The position numbers and the translations under genes were made by a program. From DAOTXR01 sp034435375 (GTDB lineage Bacteria > Chloroflexota > Anaerolineae > Aggregatilineales > UBA3940), in contig DAOTXR010000048.1 in assembly GCA_034435375.1 (NCBI GenBank), positions 1-64,000 on the forward strand: a stretch of 64,000 bases of DNA. Reading direction: 5' to 3'. Below the pieces are notes generated by a model that was given only the letters and a program-made list of their open reading frames with translations, did no database searches and was not told the origin of the DNA. Shown here piece after piece: positions 35,159 through 44,065 of this stretch. The first letter of the stretch is position 1. Each line of letters starts with the position of its first letter.

Positions 35159-36988
35159 CTACTTGAACGTCAGGACATACCGCCCACGAGTGAAGCCTGG
35201 CGTACCGGTATACATGTATGTCACTCCATCAACAACCAGGATGTCAGCATGGCCTATGCCCCAGTTATCAACCACATCGCTCAGCACCGGATTGCCGGGA
35301 TACTTTTCCCATTTGCCGTCCACGACCGAGCTGCGGGCAAAAGCCAGTGCAAACTGATCGTCACGACCTGTCGCCGGCGAACTTGGCCCACGGATGCCCT
35401 CATAGGCCATATAGTAATAACCGTCTATGCGTACCACATCGGCGGAAGTCGCGTAGCGAAAGTCAAAATAGGGGTTGGCTGACGCGCCTCGCGCCTCAAG
35501 CGGTCCATACTCCCGCGCACCGTCGAAAAGAGGATTCGCGCTGCATGGCGTAAACCTATATTCATTGAGCGATGCCGAAAAGCAGCCCATTGAGCCAGGG
35601 TTTTGACCCAACCCAACAAAAACATATATCCGTCCACCAACAACCAGAAGTCCCGGAGGGCCACCAGCCATGCAATCCTTCTCATGCTCGAAAAATGGGC
35701 TGGGACCGATCCGCATCCAGGGTTGACAAGCACCTACGTCAAGTGTCCACACGCCGGTGCCAGGGATGGACCTAGGACGTGTCCATGTCACGCCATCGGA
35801 TGAGTAGCTGATCCAGGCTGCAGCGCCATGCTCGTAGACCATAATATACCCCCTGCCAGGCGCCCATGTCACGCGCGGGTATTGTTGTTGCCAAGTCTGG
35901 TCGTCGTCGTCGCAGGGGCAGCTGTTGCACTTGAAGATGCAGCGCGGCTCAGCCAGCGAGAAGTGTCGCCCGCCGTCAGTGCTAACCCATCGAGTCACGC
36001 AGCCAGGAAAATCTACCGTGTTGCCGCACGAGTCGCGTATCCCGGCAGAGCGGGTGCTGGCGTGCAGATAAGCCCAGTAGACATTGTTGCCCATGTAGAG
36101 CGTGTCCGACTCGCCGACCGGCAGTCCTGTGTCAGGTACTTGGAGCACCCAGTCTGCCCGGCCGCTCCAGAAGTCGGCCAGCGAGGCATAGACGCTCGAA
36201 GCCGGATCGGGGGCCGGAGGCGAGGGAACAGCTGCCACGCTTGGAGCCTGGCTATAACTGCTGACCACGGGAACGTCGTTTAGATTGCCATTGATCTGGC
36301 ATAACCAAGCAGCAACCCAGACCTGTGCTCCGCCGCGCTCCACGAGGACCCACGATTCACTTGGATCACGGCCCAGAACAGACATGGTGACACCGCTGCC
36401 AACCAGGCCAATCTGGGGATACCCCGTGCCGGGGCCGGATCGCAGGCGCAGCTCTGTGGCTGTTGTGGCAGTGACGCTCCCAGGTACAGAGGAGGAAGAC
36501 TCAGCAACCGCCGTTCCAGCAGCGCTGCCCGCCACCGAGTCAGTGACCGGGACTCCTGCCAAGTCGCCTGCAAAGGTGCATAGCCAGCCCGCGATCCAGC
36601 CGCGCATGCCATGAAACTCGATCACGATCCAGCTCCCATCGGCATTGCGACCCAACACAGGCAGAGTCGTGTCGGCAGGCACCAACCCCATCTGACTGTA
36701 GCCTGTGCCAGGGCCGGATCGGATGCGTAGGGTGTCGGTCGTCGTTGCTAGGGCGGCAATTTGTAGAGGAGCGGGTTGCTGCGGCGCACGCTCGATGGCG
36801 GTAGGAACGACCTGGATCGGAGATGAGACAGCTTCTACATGTCTCTCAGGAGGTTCAGCGTCCTCAGGGGCGGGTTTCTGCCCCTGTGAAGTGACTAGCG
36901 TCACGGTGAGTGCTAGCATCACCACAGCGGCAGAAACCTGCCACAGAAGATATTTTCGCCTGGTGAGATTCTCAAAAGCGGTCTTCAT
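35159..36988 (-). CDS. Secreted protein with two SH3b domains and propeller-like domain, paralogue B
   Basis: The protein has 609 residues. An N-terminal signal anchor (about residues 14-34) is followed by two bacterial SH3 domains at about 85-145 and 170-235. Each starts LR(I/L)RSGPGTGY and has GWxAGWLC or VWVAAWLC at the end. A C-terminal ~340-residue domain is closely similar to paralogue A, with the same Cys-rich CNSCPCDDDDQ loop and aromatic repeats. SH3b modules usually bind peptidoglycan or glycans, so the propeller is probably displayed at the envelope. GAGGAAG precedes ATG. Forty bases separate it from paralogue A, so they are likely co-transcribed. Confidence 0.7.
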   Translation of the reverse strand: MKTAFENLTRRKYLLWQVSAAVVMLALTVTLVTSQGQKPAPEDAEPPERHVEAVSSPIQVVPTAIERAPQQPAPLQIAALATTTDTLRIRSGPGTGYSQMGLVPADTTLPVLGRNADGSWIVIEFHGMRGWIAGWLCTFAGDLAGVPVTDSVAGSAAGTAVAESSSSVPGSVTATTATELRLRSGPGTGYPQIGLVGSGVTMSVLGRDPSESWVLVERGGAQVWVAAWLCQINGNLNDVPVVSSYSQAPSVAAVPSPPAPDPASSVYASLADFWSGRADWVLQVPDTGLPVGESDTLYMGNNVYWAYLHASTRSAGIRDSCGNTVDFPGCVTRWVSTDGGRHFSLAEPRCIFKCNSCPCDDDDQTWQQQYPRVTWAPGRGYIMVYEHGAAAWISYSSDGVTWTRPRSIPGTGVWTLDVGACQPWMRIGPSPFFEHEKDCMAGGPPGLLVVGGRIYVFVGLGQNPGSMGCFSASLNEYRFTPCSANPLFDGAREYGPLEARGASANPYFDFRYATSADVVRIDGYYYMAYEGIRGPSSPATGRDDQFALAFARSSVVDGKWEKYPGNPVLSDVVDNWGIGHADILVVDGVTYMYTGTPGFTRGRYVLTFK

Positions 36989-37160
36989 GCTGCTTCCTCA
37001 CCCATCAGCCCATACCCCGTCTAGTATATGCTAAAGCCGTCATCTGTGCTGAACTCTTGGTTCTCAGATAAGCCCTTGATGGAGGCAAAACAGCAACTGC
37101 ATGTGCCACAGGCTTTTGGCCCGTCAGCAAGTGCCTAACGGTTGCACAATCGGAAATAGT

Positions 37161-37189
37161 TAGACGAGCGTCTCATTAAATGGTATAGT
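37161..37189 (+). promoter_or_regulatory. Promoter with overlapping inverted repeat before the ABC exporter
   Basis: TAGACG (37161-37166) and TATAGT (37184-37189) are spaced by 17 bases. The -35 overlaps AGACG-AG-CGTCT (37162-37173), a TetR-like operator pattern. The predicted start of transcription is about 37196. Confidence 0.45.
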
Positions 37190-37219
37190 AGTGTGATCAC
37201 CATAGGTGAGATGTGGCTT

Positions 37220-38983
37220 ATGTCTGTCGAGTTTACGGCGCGTCTGTTTGAAAGGACCGATCGTCGCAGTGCGATGCGATTTATCTGGTCACACGTCCGC
37301 CGCCATCCTCTGGTCGGCGCGGGGATCATCTTCGGCGCGTTCAGCAACGCAGCCCTGGCCTCCGCCATTCCGTATTTCACCGGTGAAGCCTTCAATGCCA
37401 TTATTCATGGTCCGGATCTCAGACGTGTGGGACTGCTGGCCCTGGCGATTGTCCTGAGCCAACTCGCACGCGGCGCACTCCAGTTGGTACGCAACTTCTC
37501 AGCGGAGACATTTGCCCAGCGTATTGAGCGCGATGTTCGCGACGAACTCTATGCCAGCCTGCTCGGCAAGAGCATGACATACCATGACAGTACACCGGTT
37601 GGGGAAATCATGGCGCGGGTGACCAACGACGTACGTGAGATGAACCTGATGATGAGCCCCGGCCTGAATCTGGTGTTAGGCTCAGCCATGTTCGTCGCAG
37701 TTCCTTTGTTTGCTGCCCCCATCATTTGCCCTCAGTTGATCCTCGTCCCAGCGTTGTTCGTCATCTTGTATATCCTCATCCAGATTCGCTACGTTAGGTC
37801 TGTGCACACGGTGGCCCAGCAGGTACGGGCGAGCTTTGGCCGCATGAATGCCCGTCTGGCGGAGACCCTGGATGGCATCGAGATCGTCAAAGGTTCAGCG
37901 CAAGAAGACCAGGAGGCTCTGCACTTCAGTACGCTGGTCGATGAGGTACGTGACCGCTTTGTCGAGCAGGGCAAGATCGAGGCGCGGTACTTTGCAGCAT
38001 TGCTGCTGGCGATGGCCTTGGTGGCCGGGTTCTTACACGCTGCTCTCCTGTACCGAGCCGGCCTGATCAATGCGGGAGACATCGTGGCCTTTATGGGGCA
38101 GCTTGGGTTGTTCGGGTTTCCGGTCTTCAGTTCGCTTTTTTCGCTGTCGCGCATGGCGTCGGGCTATGCCAGCGCCCAGCGCATTCTCAACGTGATCACC
38201 ACCACCACTGTTCTTGACCAGAATGAGCAGGGCCATGACGCGCCCTTGCGGGGTGCCATCACCTTTGAGCACGTGGATTTCGGATATGCGCCAGGCAAAC
38301 AGGTGCTGCATGACCTATCGTTCACCCTTCAGCCAGGGCAGACAGTAGCCCTTGTTGGCCAGACAGGGTCGGGCAAAAGTACAGTGGCCAAGCTCATCAA
38401 TCGCACCTATGACGTGAGTGCTGGCCGGGTGTTGATCGACGGTGTAGACGTGCGTGACTGGAAGTTGGAGGCATTGCGTTCACAGATCAGCATCGTCGAA
38501 CAGGAAATCTTCCTGTTCAGCCGTAGCATCGCCGATAACATCCGCTTTGGCAGGACAAATGCCACAGACGAAGAGGTCGAGGAGGCAGCCTACAAGGCCC
38601 AAGCCCACGAGTTTATCTCAGGTTTTCCAGAAGGCTATGATACGGTGATCGGTCAGCGGGGCGTGACACTGAGCGGTGGTCAGCGCCAGCGGCTGGCGAT
38701 TGCACGCGCCTTCCTGACCAATCCGCGCATCCTGATCCTGGATGACAGCACCAGCGCGATTGACAGCGCCACAGAGGATCACATCCAGCGGGCTATCTGG
38801 GCTGCTGCCAGAGGGCGGACGACGATCATCATCACCCATCGGCTGTCGCAGATCCGATGGGCCGATCACATTATTGTGCTGCGCCGAGGGCGGGTGGTGG
38901 CTCAGGGCAGGCACGAGGACCTGATCCAGACGTCTGAGGTATACCGCCGCATCTTCGCACGCTATGAAGGAACCGTGCCCTAG
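37220..38983 (+). CDS. ABC exporter subunit with degenerate catalytic site
   Basis: A 587-residue half-transporter with a six-TM type I exporter domain (about residues 20-320) and a C-terminal nucleotide-binding domain. Walker A is GQTGSGKST, the signature LSGGQRQRL, and Walker B ILILDDSTSAID. The residue after the Walker B Asp is Asp, not the catalytic Glu, as in the degenerate half of heterodimeric exporters such as TM287. The partner 36 bases downstream has the normal Glu. Substrate unknown; multidrug or lipid are family options. ATG 37220 was chosen over GTG 37193 and ATG 37211 because GGTGAG is properly placed. Confidence 0.9.
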   Translation: MSVEFTARLFERTDRRSAMRFIWSHVRRHPLVGAGIIFGAFSNAALASAIPYFTGEAFNAIIHGPDLRRVGLLALAIVLSQLARGALQLVRNFSAETFAQRIERDVRDELYASLLGKSMTYHDSTPVGEIMARVTNDVREMNLMMSPGLNLVLGSAMFVAVPLFAAPIICPQLILVPALFVILYILIQIRYVRSVHTVAQQVRASFGRMNARLAETLDGIEIVKGSAQEDQEALHFSTLVDEVRDRFVEQGKIEARYFAALLLAMALVAGFLHAALLYRAGLINAGDIVAFMGQLGLFGFPVFSSLFSLSRMASGYASAQRILNVITTTTVLDQNEQGHDAPLRGAITFEHVDFGYAPGKQVLHDLSFTLQPGQTVALVGQTGSGKSTVAKLINRTYDVSAGRVLIDGVDVRDWKLEALRSQISIVEQEIFLFSRSIADNIRFGRTNATDEEVEEAAYKAQAHEFISGFPEGYDTVIGQRGVTLSGGQRQRLAIARAFLTNPRILILDDSTSAIDSATEDHIQRAIWAAARGRTTIIITHRLSQIRWADHIIVLRRGRVVAQGRHEDLIQTSEVYRRIFARYEGTVP

Positions 38984-39019
38984 CATACAGAGGTTGAGGA
39001 GTAAGCCAGGAAACCAGAG

Positions 39020-40846
39020 ATGGGAATGTTCATCGGGCTTGATGCAGAAAAGTACGATCGTCAGTACCCTGACTCCTACCTCTTTCGGCGGTTGTGGGAT
39101 TACCTCCGGCCACAGCGGCGTCGGCTACTAGCCGTGATAGGGATGAGCCTGATCGCCTCATTGGTCCAGGCCCTGATCCCAATCCTGATCGCCGCTGGGG
39201 TGGGCGTATTGGAAAATCAGGCGGCGGGTAGCTGGCTGGCTCTGTTGATTGGCGCGCTGCTGATTGCCGAGCTGACCGACTATCTAGCCAACTGGCTGCG
39301 ACGCCGATTGATGAATTGGATGGTGGCTGACCTGGTGAGCCAGTGGCGCAAAGATGCTCTGACCGCAGCAGCCCACCGCGATATGGCGTTCTACGATCAG
39401 AACAAGTCAGGCAAGATCCTTAGCCGTATTACTCACGACACCGATGAGCTGGGCCAGAGTCTCATCCTCACGTCCGATATCATCACTCAGGTCGTGCAGG
39501 CCATGCTGCTGATCGGCGTCCTGTTCAGCCGCAACGTGCAGCTGACACTGATGATGCTTATCTTTACGCCCATTATCGTCAGTGTAGCCATGCTGTTCCG
39601 CAAGCTGGCCCGCCAGGTCACGCGGCAGGGGTCGCGCGCTATGGCTGCCGTCAACGATGCCATCCAGGAAACCGTCTCAGGCATCATTGTGGCCAAGAAC
39701 TTCCGCCAAGAAGCGATGATCTACGACCAGTTTGTCCAGGTCAACACCCAGTCGTACCGGATCAACATGCAACGCGGTTTCGTGTTGTCTACTGTGTTTC
39801 CAGCGTTGAACGCGCTGGCGGGGTTTGCGATAGCAGCTATCGTCTACTTTGGCGCGCGGGCGGTCGTGGGCGGTGCGATCGATGTCAGCGTGTGGTATCT
39901 GTACATCCAGTCGGTGGATCGCTTCTGGTTTCCCTTCATCAACATTGCCACCTTCTGGAGCCAATTTCAGCAGGCAATGAGCGACCTGGAGCGCGTCTTT
40001 GCACTGATTGATGCCGAGAACACAGTCAAGCAGATCGACAACCTACCCGCTGGGCGGTTGCGGGGACATATCCTGTTTGACCATGTACACTTCTCCTATC
40101 AATCGGAATTGCCTGTGCTTGAGGACTTCTGTCTGACTATCGAAGCTGGGGAAAACGTGGCATTCGTTGGGCACACGGGGGCAGGTAAAAGCACGATCGC
40201 TAAGTTGATCACGCGCTTTTACGAGTTCCAGGGTGGGCGCATTCTGATCGATGGACGTGACATCCGATCGTTTGACCTGCAATCGTACCGAAGCCAGTTG
40301 GGGCTGGTCCCTCAAGCCCCGTTTCTGTTCAGCGGTACCATCGCTGACAACATCCGCTATGGCAGGCCGAGTGCGACGGACGCTGAGATCGAGAAGATTG
40401 CTTATAGCATTGGAAATGGGGAATGGTTGGAGACAATCCCTCAAGGTCTCCAGACCGATGTGGGGGAACGTGGATCGCGGCTGAGCATGGGCCAGCGCCA
40501 GCTCATCAGCCTACTGCGTGTGCTGGCCCAGCGGCCTGCCATCTTCATCTTGGATGAAGCCACAGCCAGCGTTGACCCCTTTACCGAGATGCAAATCCAG
40601 GAAGCGCTGCAGATGATCTTGGCGCGGTCGACCTCGATCCTGATCGCCCATCGATTAAGCACAGTGCGCACAGCAGACCGCATCATTGTGCTACGGGAAG
40701 GGAGTATCATTGAGGAAGGCAATCATGACTCGTTGCTGAAGCAGGGTGGGCACTACGCAGATCTGTACAACACCTATTTTCGCCACCAGTCGCTCAGCTA
40801 TGTGGAGGGGTCGCGTGCTATGTTTGGATCTGAAGCCGCCGACTGA
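39020..40846 (+). CDS. ABC exporter subunit with canonical catalytic site
   Basis: A 608-residue half-transporter: six TM helices in the first ~330 residues, then the ATPase. Walker A is GHTGAGKST. The signature is modified, LSMGQRQL instead of LSGGQ, and Walker B is IFILDEATASVD with the catalytic Glu. With the upstream subunit it should form a heterodimer having one consensus and one degenerate ATP site. AGGAAAC lies upstream of the ATG. It is the last gene before a convergent SH3b gene. Confidence 0.9.
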   Translation: MGMFIGLDAEKYDRQYPDSYLFRRLWDYLRPQRRRLLAVIGMSLIASLVQALIPILIAAGVGVLENQAAGSWLALLIGALLIAELTDYLANWLRRRLMNWMVADLVSQWRKDALTAAAHRDMAFYDQNKSGKILSRITHDTDELGQSLILTSDIITQVVQAMLLIGVLFSRNVQLTLMMLIFTPIIVSVAMLFRKLARQVTRQGSRAMAAVNDAIQETVSGIIVAKNFRQEAMIYDQFVQVNTQSYRINMQRGFVLSTVFPALNALAGFAIAAIVYFGARAVVGGAIDVSVWYLYIQSVDRFWFPFINIATFWSQFQQAMSDLERVFALIDAENTVKQIDNLPAGRLRGHILFDHVHFSYQSELPVLEDFCLTIEAGENVAFVGHTGAGKSTIAKLITRFYEFQGGRILIDGRDIRSFDLQSYRSQLGLVPQAPFLFSGTIADNIRYGRPSATDAEIEKIAYSIGNGEWLETIPQGLQTDVGERGSRLSMGQRQLISLLRVLAQRPAIFILDEATASVDPFTEMQIQEALQMILARSTSILIAHRLSTVRTADRIIVLREGSIIEEGNHDSLLKQGGHYADLYNTYFRHQSLSYVEGSRAMFGSEAAD

Positions 40847-40993
40847 GCACAGCGGGCATCTAAAGAGGAGAGGATGTCTTGCAGGTTGCCCAGGAGGATG
40901 TGAGAGGTGTCTATACATTCCCCTTCCTCCAAACCAGAGCATTCTGTTCAACGGCGTGAGACCCTTAGTGAGCTTGCTCGTTGGGGGGGAGCG

Positions 40994-41791
40994 CTAAAAG
41001 AGACGGCGGAGTAAGCCCACGACCAGTGTCAACATCCCCATTGCGGCCAGCGAAATAATCACCGCAGCAGGAGCAATACCGCCTTGTTCGAGCTGGGCCG
41101 TCTGCGGTTCGGGCAGTACATCGGGTTGAATGTAGGGCTGCGGCGGAGTGAAGGTTGGCAGCGGCCCTGCAGCCGCCTGTCCCTCAAGGGCTGGTGGCTG
41201 GGTGAAAACGCCCGTTGGGATGAACAAAGCCGTGGTGGTGGCTGTCTCCGCTGCTCCAGGCGTTTGTAGCAGGAGCGTGGCAGTGGCCTGGATCGCTGCC
41301 TGGGTGGGATCGACGGTAGGGGGGGCAGGTGGCGTGACTGCCGGGACGGTGGTGATGTCGCCCCGCACGATCACCAGCGGTGCATACACCCATGCCTTGC
41401 CATCGGGTCCGTCCGCCCATGCTACTAAGTACCAGTCATAGCCCAGCCAACGCCCAATGATGGGCAGCATCAGCCCTGGCTGAAGTTCAGCCAGCACATC
41501 AAAGTCCATACCTGGACCTGTGCGCAAGTTGGTCGGGTTGCCGAAGATCTCAGCCAGGACTGGCACGGGGGTCGGAGTGCGGCTTGGCGTAGCTGTCGGC
41601 CCCCCGATCATCGTGGGCGTTGCGGTCGGGAAGAGAAAGCCGCTGACCGGGGTGTTGGATGGCTGCTGCTCGACAGGCAGGTCGCCGGCGGCAGTTGCCG
41701 CGCTGGCAGAGACGCCGAGCGTGAGAAGTGCCAGTAAACCCAGCACAAATGTGAGTCTGATGCTTTTAGGGAAAGTCAACCAGCAGTTCAT
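40994..41791 (-). CDS. Surface protein with SH3b domain and C-terminal TM anchor
   Basis: The protein has 265 residues: a signal sequence (about residues 10-35, AATAAG region), a Thr/Pro spacer and one SH3b domain (about residues 75-140, with NLRTGPGMDFDVLAEL and AWVYAPLVIV). A long Pro/Thr linker and a C-terminal TM helix (about 240-260) ending in RRLF follow. The architecture is sortase-like, but there is no LPXTG. The frame extends to a TTG at 41830; ATG 41791 fits the signal peptide better, though its Shine-Dalgarno site is weak. Peptidoglycan or glycan binding is inferred. Confidence 0.7.
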   Translation of the reverse strand: MNCWLTFPKSIRLTFVLGLLALLTLGVSASAATAAGDLPVEQQPSNTPVSGFLFPTATPTMIGGPTATPSRTPTPVPVLAEIFGNPTNLRTGPGMDFDVLAELQPGLMLPIIGRWLGYDWYLVAWADGPDGKAWVYAPLVIVRGDITTVPAVTPPAPPTVDPTQAAIQATATLLLQTPGAAETATTTALFIPTGVFTQPPALEGQAAAGPLPTFTPPQPYIQPDVLPEPQTAQLEQGGIAPAAVIISLAAMGMLTLVVGLLRRLF

Positions 41792-41965
41792 GGCGGGCGT
41801 GATCGTACCGCTGCACAGAGAAGTTGGCAACCTGCATTTGTCAGATGGCTCCCAGGCATGCGGTCTGTGCGCTTTGGCGCGGTGTGAGGGTCAAAGTGTG
41901 CGTCTCTTCGATTGCGCTGTTCGCGCCGTTATAATCACGCACTGAATCTACTGTACTACATGTGC

Positions 41966-41971
41966 TATAAT
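41966..41971 (+). promoter_or_regulatory. -10 element of tilS, leaderless transcript likely
   Basis: A perfect TATAAT at 41966-41971 lies 7 bases before the tilS ATG (41979), so transcription would begin at or next to the start codon. The -35 (TGAATC, 41943-41948) is weak. Confidence 0.5.
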
Positions 41972-41978
41972 CGGCTTG

Positions 41979-43454
41979 ATGGACCTGTTCAACGAGTTTG
42001 TACGAACGCTGTCTGCCTTTAACGTCTTGGGGCCCAACGATCCGGTAGTGATAGGTGTGTCCGGCGGACCGGACTCGCTGGCGCTGCTGCACCTGTTCGT
42101 GCGCGCCCGCGGCACACTGGGAGTGGCGCCGCATGTCGTCCACCTGAACCACCGGATTCGGGGTCAAGAGGCTGATATTGACGCCGAGTTCGTCGCAGCC
42201 ATGGCAGCGGAGTGGCAAGTGCCGTGCCGTGTGGAGCAGATGGACGTACCCGCGCTGGCCAACGAACGGCGATTGTCGCTGGAAGAGGCGGCTAGACAGG
42301 CCCGTTACACTGCGCTGGGACGGGCCGCAGCTCAGATAGGCGCTCGGGTAGTTGCCGTCGCGCACAATGCCGATGACCAGGCCGAGACAGTGCTGATGCA
42401 CCTCTTGCGCGGCGCAGGGCTGGTCGGCCTGCGTGGCATGTTGCCCATCACGCGACTGAACGACTACCATCTGCTGGTCCCCCTCGATGCCACCGTGCTG
42501 TTGATTCGCCCCCTGCTCGAAGTGCCGCGTTCAGACATCGAAGCTTACTGCATCGCTCATAATCTTTCCCCCCGCTTCGACCGTTCCAATCTGGATACGA
42601 CCTATTTCCGCAATCGGCTGCGGCATGAGATCATCCCACACCTGGAAGAGATCAACCCAAATGTGCGTGTGATTCTGACTCGCACAGCCTCAGTGATCTC
42701 AGCCTACTACGATGTTCTGCGGCCTCAGATTGACGCTGTTTGGAAGGCTACAGTACGTGAGGCTAACGCTGAGCGAATTAGCTTTGACCTGGCGGGTTGG
42801 CGGGCTTTGCCTCTGGCTCTACAGCGTGCTCTGATTCGGCGCGCCACGCGGCGCCTGCGCTTGACACTGCGCGATGTAACCTACCAGCATGTCGAGGATG
42901 CAGTGAGCATAGCGCAACGTGGTGAGACCGGCGCCCAGGCAACTTTGCCCGGTGGACTGGTGCTGCGTGTCACCTATGATGAGATCGTCATTGCCCCGGT
43001 GGACCACCGACCTACTGCTCCAGACTGGCCGCTGATTGCGCCGGGTAGCTCCATCGAGATCAGCGGACCGGGCGAGCACGTACTGCCAGGGTCTGCGTGG
43101 GACTTTAGCCTGCAAGTTTATGATGGCCCTCGGTCCGGCTCGGCCTGGCAAGCTTTGCTGTCTGGTCCATGGACCAGTCCTATCAACGCCGATGTGATCA
43201 AGCAGCCCCTCGTGCTGCGGACGCGGCGATCTGGCGATCGTTTCTTTCCGTTAGGGCTGGGAGGCACTCAGAAGGTCAGCGCTTTCATGATCAACCAGAA
43301 GATTCCGCTGGAATGGCGCGACCAAGTACCGCTGTTAGTGGCTGGCGATCAGGTGGCGTGGGTATGTGGTTGGCGGATCGATGAGCGGTTTGCTGTTCGT
43401 GACGACACACAGACGGTATGGGTGGCCAGCTTCGAACAGATCAAGAGTGGGTGA
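41979..43454 (+). CDS. tilS: tRNA(Ile)-lysidine synthetase
   Basis: A 491-residue enzyme that modifies C34 of the CAU-anticodon tRNA-Ile with lysine so that it reads AUA. The N-terminal PP-loop ATPase motif is GVSGGPDSLALLHL. HLNHRIRGQEADIDAEFV, VAHNADDQAETVLMHLLRGAGLVGLRGM and RPLLEVPRSDIEAYC follow, as in the family. The C-terminal substrate-binding domain contains LVLRTRRSGDRFFPLG. The frame also has a TTG codon directly before ATG 41979. No Shine-Dalgarno is visible, and the close -10 suggests leaderless translation. Confidence 0.95.
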   Translation: MDLFNEFVRTLSAFNVLGPNDPVVIGVSGGPDSLALLHLFVRARGTLGVAPHVVHLNHRIRGQEADIDAEFVAAMAAEWQVPCRVEQMDVPALANERRLSLEEAARQARYTALGRAAAQIGARVVAVAHNADDQAETVLMHLLRGAGLVGLRGMLPITRLNDYHLLVPLDATVLLIRPLLEVPRSDIEAYCIAHNLSPRFDRSNLDTTYFRNRLRHEIIPHLEEINPNVRVILTRTASVISAYYDVLRPQIDAVWKATVREANAERISFDLAGWRALPLALQRALIRRATRRLRLTLRDVTYQHVEDAVSIAQRGETGAQATLPGGLVLRVTYDEIVIAPVDHRPTAPDWPLIAPGSSIEISGPGEHVLPGSAWDFSLQVYDGPRSGSAWQALLSGPWTSPINADVIKQPLVLRTRRSGDRFFPLGLGGTQKVSAFMINQKIPLEWRDQVPLLVAGDQVAWVCGWRIDERFAVRDDTQTVWVASFEQIKSG

Positions 43455-43489
43455 GAGTCACAATGCTCGGCCTACCCATCCAAGCAAAA

Positions 43490-43509
43490 CGTCTGCCGCA
43501 CGGCAGACG
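43490..43509. terminator. Terminator hairpin between tilS and convergent gene
   Basis: CGTCTGCC and GGCAGACG around GCAC form a perfect 8-bp stem at 43490-43509. On the minus strand it is followed by TTTTGCTT, as expected for termination of the gene at 43552-43956. Confidence 0.75.
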
Positions 43510-43551
43510 ATTGCAAGCCCCTCATTCTCCTGATGAAACCAGGCAAGGCTC

Positions 43552-43956
43552 TTACTCTTTCGGCGCGTCCTTCTCTTCGACAGGTGTGAAACTGCCTGCC
43601 ATGCGGTCGAGCGCCTCGCTCGCGCTACGGAGCGCAGTCACTACCCCTCGACGCACTTCCTCAGCGACCTTGCCGCTGCGGACTTCTTCAGCTACCTGCT
43701 GAACGCCCGTCTCGACCTTCTTGCCAGCCTCCGTCTCGCGTAGCTCGCGGACAGCTCGATCGACCTCGGTGACGAAGCGATTCAGTCCTTCGCGGATTTC
43801 ACCCTGAATCTTGTGACGCTCCTCACTATTCCAGGCCGTGTCCATAGCCGCAACCAGCTTCCTGCCCAGCGCGGCGAACTCAGCAGCGATATCGACCCCT
43901 TCTTCCTGTGGCCGCTCGTTCTCAGGTATTTCTGGGTGTTCTTTTCCAGTACTCAT
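43552..43956 (-). CDS. Small helical, coiled-coil-like protein of unknown function
   Basis: A 134-residue, highly charged protein that appears almost entirely alpha-helical. Heptad-like spacing runs from about residue 25 to 120 (AAEFAALGRKLVAAMDTAW, EIREGLNRFVTEVDRAVREL, VQQVAEEVRSGKVAEEVRRG). There is no signal peptide, TM or known motif. Apolipoprotein- or phasin-like amphipathic proteins have this look, but I cannot assign a family. AAGGAGC precedes the ATG. It lies 109 bases downstream of sdhB of complex 2 on the same strand and ends in a clear terminator. Confidence 0.65.
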   Translation of the reverse strand: MSTGKEHPEIPENERPQEEGVDIAAEFAALGRKLVAAMDTAWNSEERHKIQGEIREGLNRFVTEVDRAVRELRETEAGKKVETGVQQVAEEVRSGKVAEEVRRGVVTALRSASEALDRMAGSFTPVEEKDAPKE

Positions 43957-44065
43957 TGCATAGCTCCTTGCCTAAATGTCTGAAATCCTGCCAAGTGCTA
44001 CCTATGTATACGTATATTCAGACAGCAAGTTGCAGACCTCTCTGATAGGCCAGGACATCTTGCTC

